Positions 52,946 through 62,205 of a stretch of 64,000 bases of DNA are shown piece by piece. The DNA comes from Thermasporomyces composti (GTDB taxonomy: Bacteria; Actinomycetota; Actinomycetes; Propionibacteriales; Actinopolymorphaceae), in contig NZ_QTUC01000001.1 of the NCBI RefSeq assembly GCF_003386795.1, positions 3,286,001 to 3,350,000 on the forward strand, read 5' to 3'. A program made the position numbers and the translations under genes. The notes beneath the pieces are model-generated. The model searched no databases. It was not told where the DNA came from and saw nothing but the letters and a program-made list of their open reading frames with translations. Position 1 is the first letter of the stretch; each line of letters starts with the position of its first letter.

Positions 52946-53716
52946 ATGACATGGAGCGGCCCGGTGCGCAGCGAATCCGACGGTCGCCGAGGGCCGAGTC
53001 GAGCCCAGACCGACGTCGCTGAGCCGGTCCATAGCATCCTCCTGGCCGAGGACGACGCGGCGATCGCCGACCCTCTCGCTCGGGCGTTTCGCCGCGAGGG
53101 CTACGAGGTCGCCATCACCTCGGAGGGCGAGGCGACCCTGAATCGCCTCGCCGAAGGCGGTGTCGACCTGCTCGTCCTCGATCTGGGGCTGCCCGACATC
53201 GACGGCCTGGAAGTCTGTCGTCGACTCCGTGCGGAGGGCAACCGGGTCCCGGTGCTCATCCTCACCGCGCGCGCCGACGAGGTGGACACCGTTGTGGGAC
53301 TCGACGCCGGCGCCGACGACTACGTGACCAAGCCGTTCCGGCTGGCGGAGCTGCTCGCGCGGGTGCGTGCGCTGCTCCGTCGGGGCGCCCTGGAGGTGCG
53401 GGCCGAGTCGACGGGGGAGACCGAGGTCGCGGGCGTCCGCATCGACACCGAGTCCCGCCGCGCCTGGCTCAACGGCAAGGAGCTGCAGCTCACGGCGAAG
53501 GAGTTCGACCTGCTGCGGGTCTTGGTCAGGGAGGTCGGTCGGGTCGTGACGCGGCAGCAGCTCATGCGGGAGGTCTGGGAGACCACCTGGTGGTCGTCCA
53601 CGAAGACCCTCGACATGCACATCTCCTGGCTGCGTCGCAAGCTCGGTGACGACGCGTCGCACCCTCGGTACATCACGACGGTTCGGGGTGTCGGCTTCCG
53701 GTTCGAGCGCGGTTGA
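52946..53716 (+). CDS. OmpR/PhoB-family response regulator
   Basis: 256 residues. A polar N-terminal extension of ~28 residues precedes the receiver domain (AEDD acidic pocket near 36, phosphorylated Asp79 in LVLDLGLPD, Lys129 in VTKPF). The winged-helix effector domain (~160-255) ends with WSSTKTLDMHISWLRRKLGDD...YITTVRGVGFRFE. ATG at 52946 directly follows a -10 element, so the extension is probably translated. The kinase gene follows after 6 nt. Confidence 0.95.
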   Translation: MTWSGPVRSESDGRRGPSRAQTDVAEPVHSILLAEDDAAIADPLARAFRREGYEVAITSEGEATLNRLAEGGVDLLVLDLGLPDIDGLEVCRRLRAEGNRVPVLILTARADEVDTVVGLDAGADDYVTKPFRLAELLARVRALLRRGALEVRAESTGETEVAGVRIDTESRRAWLNGKELQLTAKEFDLLRVLVREVGRVVTRQQLMREVWETTWWSSTKTLDMHISWLRRKLGDDASHPRYITTVRGVGFRFERG

Positions 53717-53722
53717 TCCGTC

Positions 53723-54868
53723 ATGCGCCGTCGACTCGTCGTCACGACTGTGGTCATCGCCCTGGTGACGGCCACGCTGTTCGTCCTGCCGGTCGTCATC
53801 TTCCGGTGGCGCTACGTCGGGAGCGCGTGGACCGAGACGCTCGCCCTTCTGGGGTTCGGCGTCGTGGCGACGTTGGTCGCAGTGGCGATCGGCGTGTGGC
53901 AGGCGCGCCGACTGTCTCGCCCGCTGGTCGAGCTCGCCGCCGCGGCCGAGCGCCTCGGGTCAGGCGACCCTCGACCACACCGCCAGCGGTACGGCATCCC
54001 CGAGCTGGACCGGGTCGCCGAGGCGCTCGACACGAGCGCCGGCCGGATCAAGGAGGCGCTCGCCGCCGAGCGCCAGCTCTCCCAGGACGCGTCCCACCAG
54101 CTGCGGTCGCCGCTGACGGCGCTGTCGATGCGGCTGGAGGAGATCCTCTCCACCCGGGACCCGTGTGTGGTTCGGGAGGAGGCGGCGATCGCGCTCAGCC
54201 AGGTCGAACGCCTGTCCCACGTGGTGGATCGGCTCCTGACACGCACCCGGGACAAGCACGTGGCACGGCTGACGCTCGTGGACGTCGACCAGGTCATCCG
54301 CCAGCAGATCGCTGAGTGGCGTCCGGCGTTCGACGGCGCCAACCGGCGGGTCACCGTCACCGGCGAGGCTGGGCTCACGGTCGCGGCGACCCCTGGGATG
54401 CTCGGGCACGTGCTGGCGACCCTGCTCGAGAACGCCCTGCACCACGGCGGCGGTACCGTGCTCATCCGTCGTCGCACCACGGGCACGCCGCCCGGCGGGT
54501 CTGTGGTGATCGAGGTCTCCGACGAGGGTCCGGGCATTCCCGAGGAGCTGGGGGCACGGGTCTTCGAGCGGGCTGTCAGCGGTCGCAGTGGTACGGGACT
54601 CGGCTTGGCCCTCGCTCGCGACCTCGCCGAGGCGGGCGGCGGCCGGCTGGAGCTGATCTCGCGCCGGCCGGCGACATTCGCGGTCTTCCTGCCACGGGTG
54701 GAGGACGCCCGCCAGCTCGAGGGCGAGCGTGGAGCGGCCTCGGGCGCTTCGGCCGGATCGGACGGCACCGGCTCAGGGACGGCGGACGCCCGCGCCGCCT
54801 CCGGTCGCTCAGGCCGGGGTTCGTCCGGCCGCACCGCCTTGGGGCTCGGCCGGCGCGGGAGGAAGTGA
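53723..54868 (+). CDS. Sensor histidine kinase, partner of the preceding response regulator
   Basis: 381 residues. Two membrane helices (about 7-27 and 40-60) leave an outside loop of only ~12 residues, so the signal is probably sensed within the membrane or by a partner. A HAMP linker follows (~60-115). The H box is DASHQLRSPLTAL (His125) and the N box LLENALHHGGG; G boxes are DEGPGIP and GRSGTGLGLAL. The ~50-residue C-terminus after the ATPase domain is a Gly/Ser/Arg-rich tail with no fold. It is co-transcribed with the regulator. Confidence 0.94.
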   Translation: MRRRLVVTTVVIALVTATLFVLPVVIFRWRYVGSAWTETLALLGFGVVATLVAVAIGVWQARRLSRPLVELAAAAERLGSGDPRPHRQRYGIPELDRVAEALDTSAGRIKEALAAERQLSQDASHQLRSPLTALSMRLEEILSTRDPCVVREEAAIALSQVERLSHVVDRLLTRTRDKHVARLTLVDVDQVIRQQIAEWRPAFDGANRRVTVTGEAGLTVAATPGMLGHVLATLLENALHHGGGTVLIRRRTTGTPPGGSVVIEVSDEGPGIPEELGARVFERAVSGRSGTGLGLALARDLAEAGGGRLELISRRPATFAVFLPRVEDARQLEGERGAASGASAGSDGTGSGTADARAASGRSGRGSSGRTALGLGRRGRK

Positions 54869-54950
54869 GACCGCCGGCTCCTCGGCGCCCTCACGAGTCG
54901 TAGCGCCAGCAAACGAGGCACCGTGGCCCCGTCAGCGCCCCGGATAGGCG

Positions 54951-55508
54951 TCAGCGCCCTCGGACGCCGCGCTTCCGGGGGACGTCTCGCCTAGGGCATG
55001 GGGCAAAGGCCTCGAGGTCAGCGATCAGGTCGGCCGCTGGGTCGAGTGCCTGCAGCACCCAGCCTCGGTGCTTCTTGCTCCAGATCTTGTGCGCGGCTCG
55101 GTGGATGTCGGGGGCGGCGTCCTCCGACGGCCACAGGACGAGAGAGTGGGAGGGAAACGGAGGCTTGGGCACGAGCCCCCAGCTCCCGACGGCCGTCCAC
55201 GGGATCGAGAAGGCTCGGCCGAAGCGGAGGGTGACGTGGAGTCCTTCGGTGTCGATGCGGACTCGTCCTCCGACGGTCGGGAAGGAGAGCGCGTAGATCC
55301 CAAGCGGGATGAGCACCAGACCAACCAAGCCCTGGAGGAAAAGCTTCGTGGCAGGACGCACTGCCAATGGGGCGAGGTCCTCGAAGAAGAGGGCTCGGCC
55401 AGCGCCGATCGTCGCTGCTGGACCATAGGCCAGGCCGAGGACCAGAAAGAAGATCCCCGCCGAGAGCTGACCCGCGTCGAGCCGGTGAGTCCGTGCAGAG
55501 TCGGCCAT
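54951..55508 (-). CDS. Two-TM PH-like membrane protein, paralogue A
   Basis: 185 residues from the ATG at 55508. The N-terminal MADSARTHRLD block is followed by two membrane helices (~13-35 and ~52-75) and a cytoplasmic PH-like domain with the shared signature IPWTAVGSWGL, SLVLWPS and KHRGWVLQALDPAADLIADLEAFAP. Paralogues B (57260) and C (58041, broken) share this layout. Function is unknown; the fold assignment as PH-like is by pattern (RIDTEGLHVTLRFGRAFSIPW) rather than by a recognised family. It precedes, on the opposite strand, the WXG-like/YbaB pair. Confidence 0.75.
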   Translation of the reverse strand: MADSARTHRLDAGQLSAGIFFLVLGLAYGPAATIGAGRALFFEDLAPLAVRPATKLFLQGLVGLVLIPLGIYALSFPTVGGRVRIDTEGLHVTLRFGRAFSIPWTAVGSWGLVPKPPFPSHSLVLWPSEDAAPDIHRAAHKIWSKKHRGWVLQALDPAADLIADLEAFAPCPRRDVPRKRGVRGR

Positions 55509-55673
55509 GGTCGAGCCCTTTCCTGGTCGGTGCCTGGTAGCCATGGTAAGGGCCCAAGATCGGCTGTCGCGTCACTCGGAGGCTCTCCTGCGTGGCAGTC
55601 GCGGCGCGTGATCGCGTGGCCGTGGCAGCTGCATCGTCCACCCTTCTGCCGCCGGTCCGAGGAGCTTCCGAGG

Positions 55674-55682
55674 TTATCCACA
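55674..55682 (+). other. DnaA-box-like nonamer
   Basis: TTATCCACA, a consensus DnaA box, lies alone about 95 nt upstream of the WXG-like gene. A single box does not make an origin. Confidence 0.4.
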
Positions 55683-55771
55683 GGTTCCAGGCCGTCTGCT
55701 GACGCTGGGCCCGAGACTCTGTTGAATGCCCCTATCCTTGTCCTCTCGTAGAGATCAACAAGGGGGACGTG

Positions 55772-56812
55772 ATGGTCGAGTTCGATCCCGAGGCGTTCGG
55801 TCGAGGCCTCAAAGGGCTAGCGGAAGGTGAGGACTCTCCCTACATCTGTATAGCCAGGGCCAAGGGGCTCATCGAGGCGGCCGAGCTGCATCCGCTCGCG
55901 TTCGGGTTGATCTGCTTGCCGATCGTCAAGGGAACGTACGACGACTCACGAGAGTTCCTGGCAAAGAACCTTCGTACCGGCACGGAGAACATGCATGCGG
56001 TTCTCGCCGGACTCAACCGGGTAGCGGCCAACTACCGAAACGCCGAGCAGGCGAACCTCCTTCTTCCAGAGAAGGTCGACTTGCCGGAGATCAAGGTAAC
56101 CGCGACGAACGCCAAAATCATCTTTGAGGCAGCTGTCGTCTACTGGTGCAAGATGGGCCTTCTCGCGATGCTGGCTCAGAAGGTCAGCGTCGAATGCGCT
56201 CGCCTGGCTGTCAGCGCCGGGGTCGCCGCCGCCTTGTGGTTGGGGTTCATGCCCGATGATGTGGCGCTTAGCCGAGCGCACGGCCAGTGGCAGGAGGCCG
56301 CGAACCAGCTTGAGAAGTTCAATGATGACATCCTCGTCAAGATGAACGCCCTGAACGCAGCGTGGAGCGGAAGTGAAGCGCAGGAGGCGTTCACGCGGTG
56401 GATGGACAACTTCCGCGAGGAAGTCGAAGAGTGTCGAGACGCCGTTGCTAAGGGTGCCGACTCCCTGAAGGATCTTTACGACACACTCAACTCGGAATGC
56501 TATATGGCCTTCGTTGCGACAGTTGCGAACCTCATCGTCCTCGCCGCCATGGCGTGTCTGAGTTTGTCGTGTCCGCCACTTTGGAAAGCGGCGATGGAAG
56601 CGGTCGGGGCGGTCCTGTCGATCAACACGGGCACTCGGATCGCCTATGCCGCTGCTGCGATCAAGACTGTGCTGTTAGCGATTCGTGGGATCGTGGGGAC
56701 GACGTTTGTCACGAAGAAGGAGAAGGGCGATGCCGGGAACGGCGTTGACTTCGAGGAGGTGGCGCTGAGCAACGAACAGATCGAGGCCCTCGTACGCGGT
56801 GTGAACTCGTAG
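55772..56812 (+). CDS. WXG100-like protein with hydrophobic C-terminal region, candidate type VII secretion substrate
   Basis: 346 residues from the ATG at 55772 (AGGGGG 5 nt upstream). A first helical section (~1-120) precedes a WXG-like helical hairpin (~165-240) centred on NALNAAWSGSEAQEAFTRWMDNF, with Trp198-Ser-Gly as the turn. A hydrophobic stretch (~248-312, with two or three helices and several Cys) and a short acidic tail (DFEEVALSNEQIEALV) follow. WXG motif proteins are substrates of Esx/type VII secretion; coupled YbaB-like genes are common in such loci. No secretion ATPase is encoded here. The codon use is less GC-biased than that of neighbouring genes, suggesting acquisition. Confidence 0.7.
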   Translation: MVEFDPEAFGRGLKGLAEGEDSPYICIARAKGLIEAAELHPLAFGLICLPIVKGTYDDSREFLAKNLRTGTENMHAVLAGLNRVAANYRNAEQANLLLPEKVDLPEIKVTATNAKIIFEAAVVYWCKMGLLAMLAQKVSVECARLAVSAGVAAALWLGFMPDDVALSRAHGQWQEAANQLEKFNDDILVKMNALNAAWSGSEAQEAFTRWMDNFREEVEECRDAVAKGADSLKDLYDTLNSECYMAFVATVANLIVLAAMACLSLSCPPLWKAAMEAVGAVLSINTGTRIAYAAAAIKTVLLAIRGIVGTTFVTKKEKGDAGNGVDFEEVALSNEQIEALVRGVNS

Positions 56813-56840
56813 CAAAGGAGCTTGTAACAAGGGAGGTAGG

Positions 56841-57251
56841 ATGAGCGCGGATCTTGAGGATCACGAGCGGCTCCTCAAGGAGGCGGCCGACCGCCTGGAG
56901 CGCATTCAAGCGATGGGCACTCAGCTCACCGAGGTTCGAGGCGAGGCCGAAACCGCGGACGGCAAAGTGCGAGCTGTGGTCCGACCAGGTGGCGCGTTGG
57001 AGTCACTCACCCTTGATCCACGCGCGATGAGGATGGCGTCGGAAGACCTGGCTGCGGCGATCGTTGAGGCCGTTGCCGCTGCGACAGAGGACGTCACGGC
57101 GAAGGTGGCCGAAGCTATGGAGTCCGTGCTGCCTGGTGTCGGTGCCTCGATCGCCGAGCTGGCTGATCCCGCTGCGCTTGCGGAGGCGCAAAGCCGCTCG
57201 GAGCAGCAGATCAACTCGATTGTCGAGTCGCTTCGTCGAGGCTTCTCCTGA
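56841..57251 (+). CDS. YbaB/EbfC-like protein
   Basis: 136 residues. GGGAGG is 4-5 nt upstream of the ATG. The N-terminal coiled helix (LEDHERLLKEAADRLERIQAMG) and the beta-sheet section TADGKVRAVVRPGGALESLTLDPRAMRM are the YbaB fold; a long amphipathic helix rich in Ala/Glu follows. Classical YbaB is a nucleoid-associated protein; in actinobacterial WXG loci similar proteins (EspL-like) accompany secreted proteins, perhaps as chaperones. It lies 28 nt after the WXG-like gene and is surely co-transcribed. Confidence 0.85.
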   Translation: MSADLEDHERLLKEAADRLERIQAMGTQLTEVRGEAETADGKVRAVVRPGGALESLTLDPRAMRMASEDLAAAIVEAVAAATEDVTAKVAEAMESVLPGVGASIAELADPAALAEAQSRSEQQINSIVESLRRGFS

Positions 57252-57259
57252 TCGGTCGG

Positions 57260-57808
57260 TCAGTGCCGCCTCTTCTGGCGGCGGAGGTCTCGCCGTGGCG
57301 GTGGTGCCAGTGCCTCGAGGTCGGCGACTAGCTGCGGTCCTGGGTCGATCGCTTCCACGACCCAGCCTTGGTACTTCTTGTTCCAAAGCTTTCTGGCGGC
57401 GTGGCAAACCTCTGGGGAAGCATCGGGTGATGGCCATAGGACGAGAGAGTTCGTCAATCGCCAGAGGCGCGGGGCGAGCCCCCAGCTGCCGACGGCACTC
57501 CATGGGATGGAGATGGCCTTTGCACGTCGGAGGGTGAATGCCAGGCCCTCGGAGTCAATGCGCACGCTCGCTCCCGCGGTGGGTAGGCGTAGTGCCCAAA
57601 CGCCAATCGGGATGCACAGAAGGCCGGTGACGCCCATGAGGAGGAATCTCGCCGCAGGGCGAGCGGCCGCAGGATCTACTCCTTCCGAGAAGGCCTGAAT
57701 ACCTGTGATCGTTCCAATGGGGCCAAAGAGCAGTCCAAGCAGTAGGAAAACGCGACCACCGTTGAGCGAGTCGACATCGAGCTTGTGGGTCCGTGGAGCG
57801 TCGGCCAT
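57260..57808 (-). CDS. Two-TM PH-like membrane protein, paralogue B
   Basis: 182 residues from the ATG at 57808 (MADAPRTHKLD, aligned with the start of paralogue A); an in-frame ATG lies further upstream. Two membrane helices (~15-36, ~52-75) and the PH-like domain with IPWSAVGSWGLAPRLW, NSLVLWPSPDAS and KYQGWVVEAIDPGPQLVADLEALAP are intact. It ends 8 nt after the end of the convergent YbaB-like gene. Together with A it brackets the WXG-like/YbaB operon, both copies being on the opposite strand. Confidence 0.75.
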   Translation of the reverse strand: MADAPRTHKLDVDSLNGGRVFLLLGLLFGPIGTITGIQAFSEGVDPAAARPAARFLLMGVTGLLCIPIGVWALRLPTAGASVRIDSEGLAFTLRRAKAISIPWSAVGSWGLAPRLWRLTNSLVLWPSPDASPEVCHAARKLWNKKYQGWVVEAIDPGPQLVADLEALAPPPRRDLRRQKRRH

Positions 57809-58040
57809 GGTAGGTCCATCTACGTCGTCAGCTGGTCTTGCCATAGTCGCCATGCTAAGGCTTTGATCGAACAACACCTCTCCCGAAGTCCTAGTGTGAG
57901 CTGGCGGCCCGAACGTCATGGTGGGTTGTCAGCTGACGGCATTCCCACGGATCCGACCCCGGTGGTGAAGCCGCTCCGCCACCGATTGAGTGCCGTGCCC
58001 TGCCCCGCTGGGGTATCGACGCTCTCGGTCTGGATGGGCT

Positions 58041-58568
58041 GTCTCGTCTGGGGCAGGGTGCGAGTCTCTCGAGATCGGCGATAAGGGCGGCATTAGGCCA
58101 CAGCGTCTCGAGGACCCAGCCTTGGAGCTTCCTGCTCCAGAGTTTCTGGGCTCTTTGTTGGAGTTCCCGGGTGGCGTCCTTCGATGGTCACAAGACAAGA
58201 GAGTTCGCTCGTCCCCAGAGTCTCGGCGCGAGCCCCCAGCTGCCAACCGCGTTCCATGGAATGGTGATGACGGAGCCGCGTCGGAGAGTGACAATCAGCC
58301 CATCGGAGTCGATTCGCAGTTGTGCTCCAGCGGTGGGGACGAAGAGGAGGAAACGTAGCCCCAGGAAGAGGCTGGCTAAGCCGAATACCCCCATCCAAAG
58401 GAGGTTCCCCACCAAGTGTGCGCCCAATGGAGTGCGGATGCCCCGGAGGAGCTCCCACACCCCCGTGATCGTTGCGTACGGACCGACCATGAGCCCGATG
58501 ATCAGAAAGGCACGGCCTCCTCGGACCGAGTCGACGTCGAGTCGATGGCTCCGTGGAGAGTCGGCCAC
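58041..58568 (-). pseudogene. Two-TM PH-like membrane protein, paralogue C, truncated by a stop codon
   Basis: The GTG at 58568 (VADSPRSHRLD) aligns with the starts of A and B. The membrane helices and the PH-like half up to GSWGLAPRLWGRANSLVL are intact. A TGA at 58188-58190 then stands exactly where A and B have TGG (Trp of SLVLWPS). Reading through gives PSKDATRELQQRAQKLWSRKLQGWVLETLWPNAALIADLERLAPCPRRD, a full match to the rest of A and B, so a single base change (G to A) ended the frame. The remaining product lacks the last ~50 residues. It may be a decaying copy. Confidence 0.85.
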
Positions 58569-58719
58569 GGCGGGTCCCTCCGGGTCTTCGGCTGGAGTCG
58601 CCATGGCTGCCATAGTAGGAGCCAAGATCGGCCCGTGTCCTTCCACGAGGTTTCGTCGGGGCGGCGGGAGTCGTGACGGGAACGTCCGACGTGCCTCGAA
58701 GCTCTGTGAGGCGATCGGT

Positions 58720-58732
58720 TAGCCTCCGACGC
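58720..58732 (+). promoter_or_regulatory. Leaderless promoter of purK
   Basis: TAGCCT, seven bases, GTG start of purK; no ribosome site. Confidence 0.6.
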
Positions 58733-59887
58733 GTGTCGAAGCTCGTCGGCGTTCCCACGGTTGGCATGGTCGGTGGCGGCCAGCTGGCTCGGATGACCCA
58801 TCAGGCCGGAATCGCCCTCGGCGTCCAGTTTCGTGTGCTCGCCGAGGGGCCTGAGGTGTCGGCGGCGCGGGTGGCGCGCGACGTCACCGTCGGCGACTAT
58901 CGCGATCTCGACACGCTGCGGGCTTTCGCGGCCGGCTGCGACGTGGTCACCTTCGACCACGAGCACGTGCCGACCGACCACCTGGTGCGGTTGGAGAAGG
59001 ATGGCGTCGTCTGCCGCCCAGGTGCGGACGCGCTCGTCCACGCCCAGGACAAGGCGGTGATGCGGGAGCGGCTCACCGCGCTCGGCATCCCGTGTCCGAG
59101 GTATCGGCTCGTCGCCGGCGTGGACGACCTCGCGGCGGCAGCGCGCGAGCTGGGGCTGCCACTCGTCCTCAAGGCGACCCGTGGCGGCTACGACGGCAAG
59201 GGCGTCTGGGTCGTGGACGACCTCGACGGCGAGGACGTGGGCCGGCTGCTGTCCGCCGACGTGCCCCTCCTCGCGGAGGAACGCGTCGACTTCGTCCGCG
59301 AGCTGTCCGCCGTCGTCGCGCGTTCGCCGTCCGGTCAGGCGATCGCGTACCCGGTCGTCGAGTCCGTCCAGCGGGACGGCATCTGCCACGAGGTCGTCGC
59401 CCCGGCGCCTGGTCTCCCGGAGGACCGGGCACTCGACGCGCAGGGCATCGCGCTCAGGATCGCCGGCGAGCTGAACGTGTTCGGCATCCTCGCGGTCGAG
59501 CTCTTCGAGACCCAGGACGGGCGCGTCTTGGTCAACGAGCTGGCGATGCGGCCGCACAACACCGGCCACTGGACCATCGACGGCGCGGTCACCAGCCAGT
59601 TCGAGAACCACCTGCGCGCGATCCTCGACCTTCCGCTCGGCTCGCCCCGGCCGCGCGCACCGTGGACGGTCATGGTGAACGTGCTCGGCGGCGACTACCC
59701 GAACATGCACTATGGGCTCCTGCACTGTCAGGCCAGGGACCCGGCGATGCGCGTCCACCTGTACGGCAAGGAAGTCCGGCCCGGGCGCAAGGTGGGCCAC
59801 GTGACGGCGTACGGCGACGACCTCGACGACGTACGTGAGCGCGCCCGCCACGCCGCCGCCTACCTCACGGGAGAGATCGATGAGTGA
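58733..59887 (+). CDS. purK: N5-carboxyaminoimidazole ribonucleotide synthase
   Basis: 384 residues. It is an ATP-grasp enzyme that converts AIR, ATP and bicarbonate to N5-CAIR in purine synthesis. The N-terminal [17 protein letters not shown], the middle [15 protein letters not shown] (ATP loop), and the catalytic [30 protein letters not shown] are diagnostic. GTG at 58733 is directly preceded by a -10 element and starts at the first strand of the fold. Its stop overlaps purE by 8 nt. Confidence 0.95.
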   Translation: MSKLVGVPTVGMVGGGQLARMTHQAGIALGVQFRVLAEGPEVSAARVARDVTVGDYRDLDTLRAFAAGCDVVTFDHEHVPTDHLVRLEKDGVVCRPGADALVHAQDKAVMRERLTALGIPCPRYRLVAGVDDLAAAARELGLPLVLKATRGGYDGKGVWVVDDLDGEDVGRLLSADVPLLAEERVDFVRELSAVVARSPSGQAIAYPVVESVQRDGICHEVVAPAPGLPEDRALDAQGIALRIAGELNVFGILAVELFETQDGRVLVNELAMRPHNTGHWTIDGAVTSQFENHLRAILDLPLGSPRPRAPWTVMVNVLGGDYPNMHYGLLHCQARDPAMRVHLYGKEVRPGRKVGHVTAYGDDLDDVRERARHAAAYLTGEIDE

Positions 59888-60407
59888 CGCCTCGTCCGCC
59901 ACCCCCGTCGTCGGGGTCGTGATGGGATCCGACTCCGACTGGCCGACCATGGAGGCCGCCGCGCAGGCGCTGGAGGAGTTCGACGTCCCCTACGAGGTGG
60001 GCGTGGTGTCCGCGCACCGCATGGCGCGGGAGATGCTCGAGTACGGCGAAACCGCCGCTGCCCGAGGGCTTCGGGTGATCATCGCCGGCGCCGGTGGCGC
60101 CGCCCACCTGCCCGGCATGCTCGCCAGCGTCACCCCCTTGCCAGTGATCGGGGTACCGGTCCCGCTGCGCCACCTCGACGGCCTCGACTCGTTGCTGTCG
60201 ATCGTCCAGATGCCCGCGGGGGTACCGGTCGCCACGGTCGCGGTGGGCAATGCCCGCAATGCCGGCTTGCTGGCCGTCCGGATCCTCGCCGCCTCCGACC
60301 CGGCTCTCCGGGAGCGCATGGAGAGCTTCCAGCGCGACCTCACCGAGCAGGCGCGCGCAAAGGGGGAGGCGCTGCGGCGGCGACGCCGGACCGCCGGTTT
60401 CGGCTGA
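59880..60407 (+). CDS. purE: N5-carboxyaminoimidazole ribonucleotide mutase
   Basis: 175 residues. It moves the carboxyl group of N5-CAIR to give CAIR, directly after PurK. Signatures are [14 protein letters not shown], the catalytic His in VSAHRMARE, and [13 protein letters not shown]. The ATG at 59880 overlaps the end of purK by 8 nt, indicating translational coupling. The C-terminus is Arg-rich. Confidence 0.95.
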   Translation: MSDASSATPVVGVVMGSDSDWPTMEAAAQALEEFDVPYEVGVVSAHRMAREMLEYGETAAARGLRVIIAGAGGAAHLPGMLASVTPLPVIGVPVPLRHLDGLDSLLSIVQMPAGVPVATVAVGNARNAGLLAVRILAASDPALRERMESFQRDLTEQARAKGEALRRRRRTAGFG

Positions 60408-60423
60408 GGGACGGCCCACCCGC

Positions 60424-60849
60424 TCAGTCGGTGGACGGGCCGTGGCGTGGCCACTCGATGGCGGGGCAGCGGTCCATGACCATCGCGAGGCCCGCGCGCG
60501 TGGTCCGGTGGAAGGCGTCCTCATCCACCACGCCGAGCTGGAACCAGACCGCCTTCGCCCCGATCGCCACCGCTTCGTCCGCGATCGCGCCCGCCAGCTC
60601 GGACCGGACGAAGACGTCGACGCAGTCGACGGGGAACGGGATCTCCGAAAGGCTGGCGTATCCCCGCTCGCCGTGGACGGTCTCCGCGCGTGGGTGAACC
60701 GGCACGATCCGCTTACCGCGCTCCTGCAGGAAGCGCGCGACCCGATAGGCGGCGCGGTCAGTGTTGGTGGACAGGCCGACGACCGCCCAGGTCTGGCAGT
60801 CGGCCAGGATGGATCGGATGACGCGGGGGTCCGCCCACGGCTGGCTCAT
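60424..60849 (-). CDS. CoA-binding protein (YccU/CoA_binding_2 family)
   Basis: 141 residues from the ATG at 60849. A Rossmann-like fold with WAVVGLSTNTDRAAYRVARFLQERGKRIVPVHP at the start and AVWFQLGVVDEDAF near the end matches the CoA_binding_2 family. Its role is unknown; binding of CoA or a similar nucleotide is the only supported function. It starts 36 nt after the UDP-glucose dehydrogenase gene, probably in one operon. Confidence 0.9.
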   Translation of the reverse strand: MSQPWADPRVIRSILADCQTWAVVGLSTNTDRAAYRVARFLQERGKRIVPVHPRAETVHGERGYASLSEIPFPVDCVDVFVRSELAGAIADEAVAIGAKAVWFQLGVVDEDAFHRTTRAGLAMVMDRCPAIEWPRHGPSTD

Positions 60850-60885
60850 ACCCCGATCATGCCTCGCGCCGTCGCCCTTGCCCAC

Positions 60886-62205
60886 TCAGCGGCGGCCGAG
60901 GCCACGGTAGGTCCAGCCCGCCGCCCGCCAGGTGTCGCGGTCGAGGCAGTTCTGGGCGTCGAGCACCTGCCGCTCGGCGACCACCTCGCCGAGCACCGCC
61001 GGGTCGAGCTCCCGGAACTCCTGCCACGCCGTCAGGTGCAGCACGAGGTGAGCGCCCCGACAGGCGTCCATGACCGAGTCGGCGTAGCGGAGCGTGGGGA
61101 AGACGCGACGAGCGTTCTCGTTGGCCTTCGGGTCGTAGACGCTCACCAGCGCTCCGTGCAGGTGGATGCGACCGGCGACGTTGAGCGCGGGCGAGTCACG
61201 GATGTCGTCGGTGTTGGGTTTGAACGCCGCGCCCAGCACGGCGACCCGCTTACCGATCCACTGGTTGCCGAGCAGCTCGCCAGCCACGTCGACGACCCGC
61301 TGACGTCGGCGCATGTTGATCGCGTCGACCTCGCGCAGGAAGGTCAGCGCCTCTTCCACGCCCAGCTCGCCCGCCCGCGCCATGAAGCCACGCAGGTCCT
61401 TGGGCAGGCAGCCGCCACCGTAGCCGAGGCCGGCGTCGAGGAACTTGCGCCCGATCCGGTCGTCGTAGCCCAGGGCGTCGGCCAGGAGCGTGACGTCGGC
61501 GCCTGTGGCGTCGCACAGCTCGGCCATCGTGTTGATGTAGGAGATCTTGGTCGCGAGGAAGGAGTTGGCCGCCGTCTTCACCAGCTCCGCGGTGGCGTAG
61601 TCGCACACGACGACGGGTGTGCCCCTCTCGATGATGGGCGCGAAGATCTCCCGGAGGATCTTCTCAGCCCGCTCGCTGCGCACCCCGAACACCAGCCGCG
61701 CCGGGCGCATGAACTCCTCGACCGCGAACCCCTCTCGGGTGAACTCCGGGCTCCAGGCGAGCTCGACCTGCGAAGGGTCGGCAGCGAGCTCCGCGATGCG
61801 GTCGGCGAGCCGGCTGGCCGTGCCGACGGGCACGGTCGACTCGCCCACGATGAGCGCCGGCTTGCGGATGCGCGGAACGAGCTCCTCGATCGCGGCCTCG
61901 ACGTACGAGGTGTCCGCCGCGTACTCACCGTCACGCTGGGGCGTGCCCACGCAGATGAGGTGGACGTCGCCGAACTCGGCGACCTCGTCGTAGGAGGTGG
62001 TGAAGCGCAGGCGACCGGACTCGACGTTCTTGCGCAGCAGCGGCTCGAGCTCCGGCTCGAAGAACGGCACGCGTCCTTCGGAGAGCGCGGCGACCTTGGC
62101 CGGGTCGACGTCCATCCCCAGGACCTCGTAGCCCAGCTCCGCCAGACAGGCGGCGTGGGTGGCTCCGAGGTAACCGGTTCCGATGACGGTGATGCGGTAC
62201 GTCAC
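60886..62205 (-). CDS. UDP-glucose 6-dehydrogenase
   Basis: 439 residues from a GTG at 62205 (GGAGG 9 nt upstream). It oxidises UDP-glucose twice to UDP-glucuronate, a precursor of capsular/exopolysaccharide or teichuronic acid. The NAD motif [24 protein letters not shown], the family GESTVPVGT, the tight SPEFTREG motif, and the active-site Cys in [15 protein letters not shown] are all intact. GDP-mannose dehydrogenase is the alternative in this superfamily, but the sequence type favours UDP-glucose. No glycosyltransferase is visible nearby. Confidence 0.92.
   Translation of the reverse strand: MTYRITVIGTGYLGATHAACLAELGYEVLGMDVDPAKVAALSEGRVPFFEPELEPLLRKNVESGRLRFTTSYDEVAEFGDVHLICVGTPQRDGEYAADTSYVEAAIEELVPRIRKPALIVGESTVPVGTASRLADRIAELAADPSQVELAWSPEFTREGFAVEEFMRPARLVFGVRSERAEKILREIFAPIIERGTPVVVCDYATAELVKTAANSFLATKISYINTMAELCDATGADVTLLADALGYDDRIGRKFLDAGLGYGGGCLPKDLRGFMARAGELGVEEALTFLREVDAINMRRRQRVVDVAGELLGNQWIGKRVAVLGAAFKPNTDDIRDSPALNVAGRIHLHGALVSVYDPKANENARRVFPTLRYADSVMDACRGAHLVLHLTAWQEFRELDPAVLGEVVAERQVLDAQNCLDRDTWRAAGWTYRGLGRR

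Noticed and set aside
55674-55682. Replication origin at the DnaA box
   Set aside because: Only a single box, no cluster and no AT-rich unwinding region or replication genes nearby.
58188-58190. TGA read as selenocysteine in paralogue C
   Set aside because: The two intact paralogues have Trp, not Cys, at this place, and no SECIS-like element is evident; a nonsense change is simpler.
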